A DNA stretch of 64,000 nucleotides, taken from positions 124,001-188,000 of the forward strand of contig NZ_JAKNTW010000001.1 in the NCBI RefSeq assembly GCF_022213955.1, in the 5' to 3' direction. A program made the translations under genes and the position numbers. The notes beneath the pieces are model-generated. The model was not told the origin of the DNA, did no database searches, and saw only the letters and a program-made list of their open reading frames with translations. How positions within the stretch are numbered: position 1 is the stretch's first letter; each line of letters starts with the position of its first letter. Below are positions 61,852 through 64,000 of the stretch, in pieces. This DNA is from Dolomitihabitans soli (lineage in GTDB: Bacteria > Actinomycetota > Actinomycetes > Streptosporangiales > Streptosporangiaceae).

Positions 61852-62765
61852 CAGCGGGCTCCGAACTTGCTCAACCGCAGGTAGGCGACGGAGAAGAAGG
61901 TAAGGATCACGAAGGCGGCGGTGGTGAGGGCCGACCCGTAGCCGAAGTCGTGCGACTGGGCGGCGGTCGTGGCCACGTAGAGCGGCAGTGTGGTCGTCTG
62001 GTGCGCCGGCCCGCCCCCGGTGAGGGTGTAGAGCAGGTCCACGTTGTTGAACTCCCACACCGCGCGCAGCAGCGTGGACAGGATGATCGCGTCCTTCAGG
62101 TGCGGCAGCGTGATGTGGACGAACCTGCGGATCCGGGTGGCTCCGTCGACCGAGGCCGCCTCGTAGAGATCTCCTGAGATGGTCTGCAGGTCGGCGAGGA
62201 GCAGGATGGCGAAGAACGGCACGCCGCGCCACAGCTCCGCCAGCACCGCGGCGGCGAACACCGTATCGGTGTTGGCCAGCGGCGACGCGCCGTAGTCCAT
62301 CAGCCCCAGGTCGGCGAGATAGCGGGGCACCCCGGCCTGGGAGTTGTAGAGCAGCAGCCAGATGCCCGTGGTGAGCACTCCCGAGACCGCCCAGGGCGAG
62401 AAGACCATGGCGCGGGAGAAGGCCCTGCCGATGAAGCTCTCGTTGACGATCAGTGCGAGCGCCAGGCCGAGCAGGAGCTGCAGCACGACCTCGACCACGA
62501 CCCACTTGACGCTGAACCCGAGGCTCTGCCAGAACAGCGGATCCTCGAAGAGCAGCCTGGTGAAGTTGTCGAGCCCGGCGAAGCCGTTCTCCCAGGGCTT
62601 GGTGACGTTGTAGTGCTGCAGGCTGTAGTAGATGACGCTGGCCATCGGATAGACCAGGAACCCGATCATCGCGATTACGGCGGGTGCGATGAGCAGGTAA
62701 GGCGCTCGTGACCGATGGCCAGGGCGGCGTCCGCGCCTTATCCGCGACGCCTGGGCGATTGCCAT
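61851..62765 (-). CDS. Sugar ABC transporter permease, MalF type
   Basis: The 304-residue protein has a basic N-terminus and six membrane helices, with the EAA motif ISGDLYEAASVDGATRIRRFVHITLP. It is the first gene of the pectin/uronate operon. Its ATG at 62765 lies downstream of a LacI-type palindrome, and a GGAGT site precedes it. The imported substrate is inferred to be a pectin oligomer. Confidence 0.93.
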   Translation of the reverse strand: MAIAQASRIRRGRRPGHRSRAPYLLIAPAVIAMIGFLVYPMASVIYYSLQHYNVTKPWENGFAGLDNFTRLLFEDPLFWQSLGFSVKWVVVEVVLQLLLGLALALIVNESFIGRAFSRAMVFSPWAVSGVLTTGIWLLLYNSQAGVPRYLADLGLMDYGASPLANTDTVFAAAVLAELWRGVPFFAILLLADLQTISGDLYEAASVDGATRIRRFVHITLPHLKDAIILSTLLRAVWEFNNVDLLYTLTGGGPAHQTTTLPLYVATTAAQSHDFGYGSALTTAAFVILTFFSVAYLRLSKFGAR

Positions 62766-62803
62766 GGCCGGTGACTCCTTAGCAGACGGACGTTTCAGTG
62801 AGC

Positions 62804-62817
62804 TGCAACCGGTTGCA
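62804..62817. promoter_or_regulatory. LacI-type operator 1
   Basis: TGCAACCGGTTGCA is a perfect 14-bp palindrome with the central CG of LacI/GalR operators. It lies 39 bases upstream of the MalF start codon, where repression of the operon would be expected. Confidence 0.85.
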
Positions 62818-62964
62818 ACGAAGATTGCAGTGGTGTGACCGGAACGTCAAGCCCCAGTTTGGTAAACGCTTCCCCGATTGCGACATTTAGTGAAATATCC
62901 GGAAAGATTGGTCATTTCGGGTGACACAGTCCCACCTGCGGATACAGGTGCTGGTTGACAGGTG

Positions 62965-62978
62965 TGCAACCGGTTGCA
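62965..62978. promoter_or_regulatory. LacI-type operator 2
   Basis: An identical TGCAACCGGTTGCA palindrome lies 38 bases upstream of the lacI GTG. Together with operator 1, 161 bases away, it suggests shared control of both divergent transcripts and possible DNA looping. Confidence 0.85.
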
Positions 62979-63015
62979 TTAATGTGCATGCCAGAACCCC
63001 CTTGGAAGGAGATCG

Positions 63016-63999
63016 GTGGCCGCGACGATCCGGGATGTGGCACAGGCGTCGGGCGTACACGTCTCGACGGTGTCCCGCGCGTTCTCCGCACCGCACCTGG
63101 TCAACGCCGCCACCCGTAACCGGGTGCTGGCCGCCGCCGAGGATCTCGGCTACCGCCCCAACCGGGCGGCGCGCGCCCTCACCACCGGCCGCACCCACAA
63201 CATCGGGCTGATCGTCGCCGACATCTCCAACCCGTTCTTCCCGCCGTTGATCAAGGCGGCGCAGGCCCACGCCAGGCGGCGCGACTACCACGTCTTCGTG
63301 GCCGACACCGACGAGGACCCGTTGGTGGAGGAGGAGCTCATCCAGACCCTCACCAAACAGGTCGACGGCGTGCTCCTGTGCAGTCCCCGGCTGAGCAACC
63401 GGGCCATCGAGCGACTGGGCGCCGACGTACCGTTCGTGGTGGTGAACCGCAAGGTCAGGGGCATGTCCACGGTGCTCATGGACGTCGGCCACGGCGCCCG
63501 CCTCGCGGTCGAGCACCTCGTCTCCCTCGGCCATCGCCGGGTCGCCCTCGTCGCCGGGCCGAGCGGCTCGTGGACCAGCGGGGAGATGCGCGACGCCGCC
63601 ACCGCGACCGCCCGCGAGTCCGGGGTCGAACTGGTCATCCTCGGCCCCAACGCACCCACCGAGCTGGGCGGGCTCGCCGCCGCCGCCGACGTGCTCCAGG
63701 CAGGCGTCACCGGCGTCCTCGCCTACAACGACCTCGTCGCGATCGGCCTGATCGAGGGCCTCTACGAGCGCGGCGTGCGCGTGCCGTCCGACCTGAGCGT
63801 GATAGGTGTGGACGACATAGTGTCGGGCAGGCTGAACAGGCCGAAGCTGACGACGGTCGCCATGCCCACGTCCGCGGCCGGCCGTACCGCCGTCGACCTG
63901 CTCCTCGCGTCGGTGGGCGCGGGAGACGGCGCCACGCCCGCACTGGCGACCCTGGAGACCAACCTGGTGATCAGGGAATCCACGGCTCCACCGACGTGA
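63016..63999 (+). CDS. LacI-family transcriptional regulator of the pectin/uronate operon
   Basis: The 327-residue protein has the LacI HTH and hinge (TIRDVAQASGVHVSTVSRAF; NRVLAAAEDLGYRPNRAARAL) and a periplasmic-binding-protein-like ligand domain (IGLIVADISNPFF; VPSDLSVIGVDD). GTG 63016 follows a GGAAGGAG site. Its HTH and hinge length are consistent with binding the TGCAACCGGTTGCA palindromes upstream. The stop codon ends at 63999, so the protein is complete. The inducer is probably a uronate or pectin breakdown product. Confidence 0.93.
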   Translation: MAATIRDVAQASGVHVSTVSRAFSAPHLVNAATRNRVLAAAEDLGYRPNRAARALTTGRTHNIGLIVADISNPFFPPLIKAAQAHARRRDYHVFVADTDEDPLVEEELIQTLTKQVDGVLLCSPRLSNRAIERLGADVPFVVVNRKVRGMSTVLMDVGHGARLAVEHLVSLGHRRVALVAGPSGSWTSGEMRDAATATARESGVELVILGPNAPTELGGLAAAADVLQAGVTGVLAYNDLVAIGLIEGLYERGVRVPSDLSVIGVDDIVSGRLNRPKLTTVAMPTSAAGRTAVDLLLASVGAGDGATPALATLETNLVIRESTAPPT

Positions 64000-64000
64000 G

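Overview
The window is GC-rich (about 70 percent by eye), with frequent GTG starts, four-base stop/start overlaps and antisense shadow frames. The order DUF503-rbfA-nrnA-truB-ribF-rpsO-pnp-M16 peptidase-dapB, with dapA-rnj further on, is the classic actinobacterial chromosome backbone. The gene content suggests a soil actinomycete, perhaps of the Streptosporangiales, but the genus is an inference and not shown. No tRNA, rRNA, integrase, transposase or CRISPR array was recognised.

Layout. 1-10.06 kb: translation and RNA-metabolism core (rbfA, nrnA, truB, ribF, rpsO, pnp), an M16 peptidase and dapB, with an antisense TRM11-like methyltransferase between truB and ribF. 10.3-14.6 kb: a GntR/FCD-regulated sugar-acid operon (MFS carrier, DHDPS-family aldolase, galactonate-dehydratase-like enolase). 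14.9-17.0 kb: menA, a GNAT enzyme and a CGNR zinc-finger protein. 17.1-20.7 kb: an envelope unit of a small membrane protein, an M48-type membrane metallopeptidase and a secreted protein. 21.2-36.1 kb: a patchy accessory stretch with a MocR regulator/EamA exporter pair, a di-iron protein, two GntR proteins with doubled DNA-binding domains, a GlxA regulator with an isochorismatase-like hydrolase, a GNAT, a DinB protein, a broken tetR gene, a DUF222-HNH protein, radC and a UTRA regulator, with many minisatellites between them. 36.4-39.0 kb: the core resumes with dapA and rnj. 39.4-41.8 kb: an IclR regulator with a probable 2-oxoglutarate-semialdehyde dehydrogenase. 42.3-45.8 kb: a large secreted phosphodiester glycosidase/metallophosphoesterase. 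46.1-53.3 kb: two ABC export systems, an adaptor, a lipoprotein and a histidine kinase/response regulator pair. 53.3-64.0 kb: a LacI-controlled pectin/uronate operon.

How the genes work together. In the last block a secreted pectate lyase, an ABC sugar importer without its own ATPase, a uronate-dehydrogenase-like SDR, an enolase-superfamily dehydratase, a 5-dehydro-4-deoxyglucarate-dehydratase-like protein and a Gfo/Idh-PmoA fusion form one tightly overlapped operon. It is divergent from lacI, and two identical 14-bp palindromes lie in the 250-bp promoter gap. The product expected from this oxidative uronate route, 2-oxoglutarate semialdehyde, could be finished by the dehydrogenase at 40.3 kb, so the route appears split between LacI and IclR control. 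The most unusual items are the paired double-wHTH GntR genes with their divergent 99-residue neighbour, the three-gene M48 envelope unit, the Gfo/Idh-PmoA fusion and the high density of different minisatellites between dapB and the secreted phosphoesterase.
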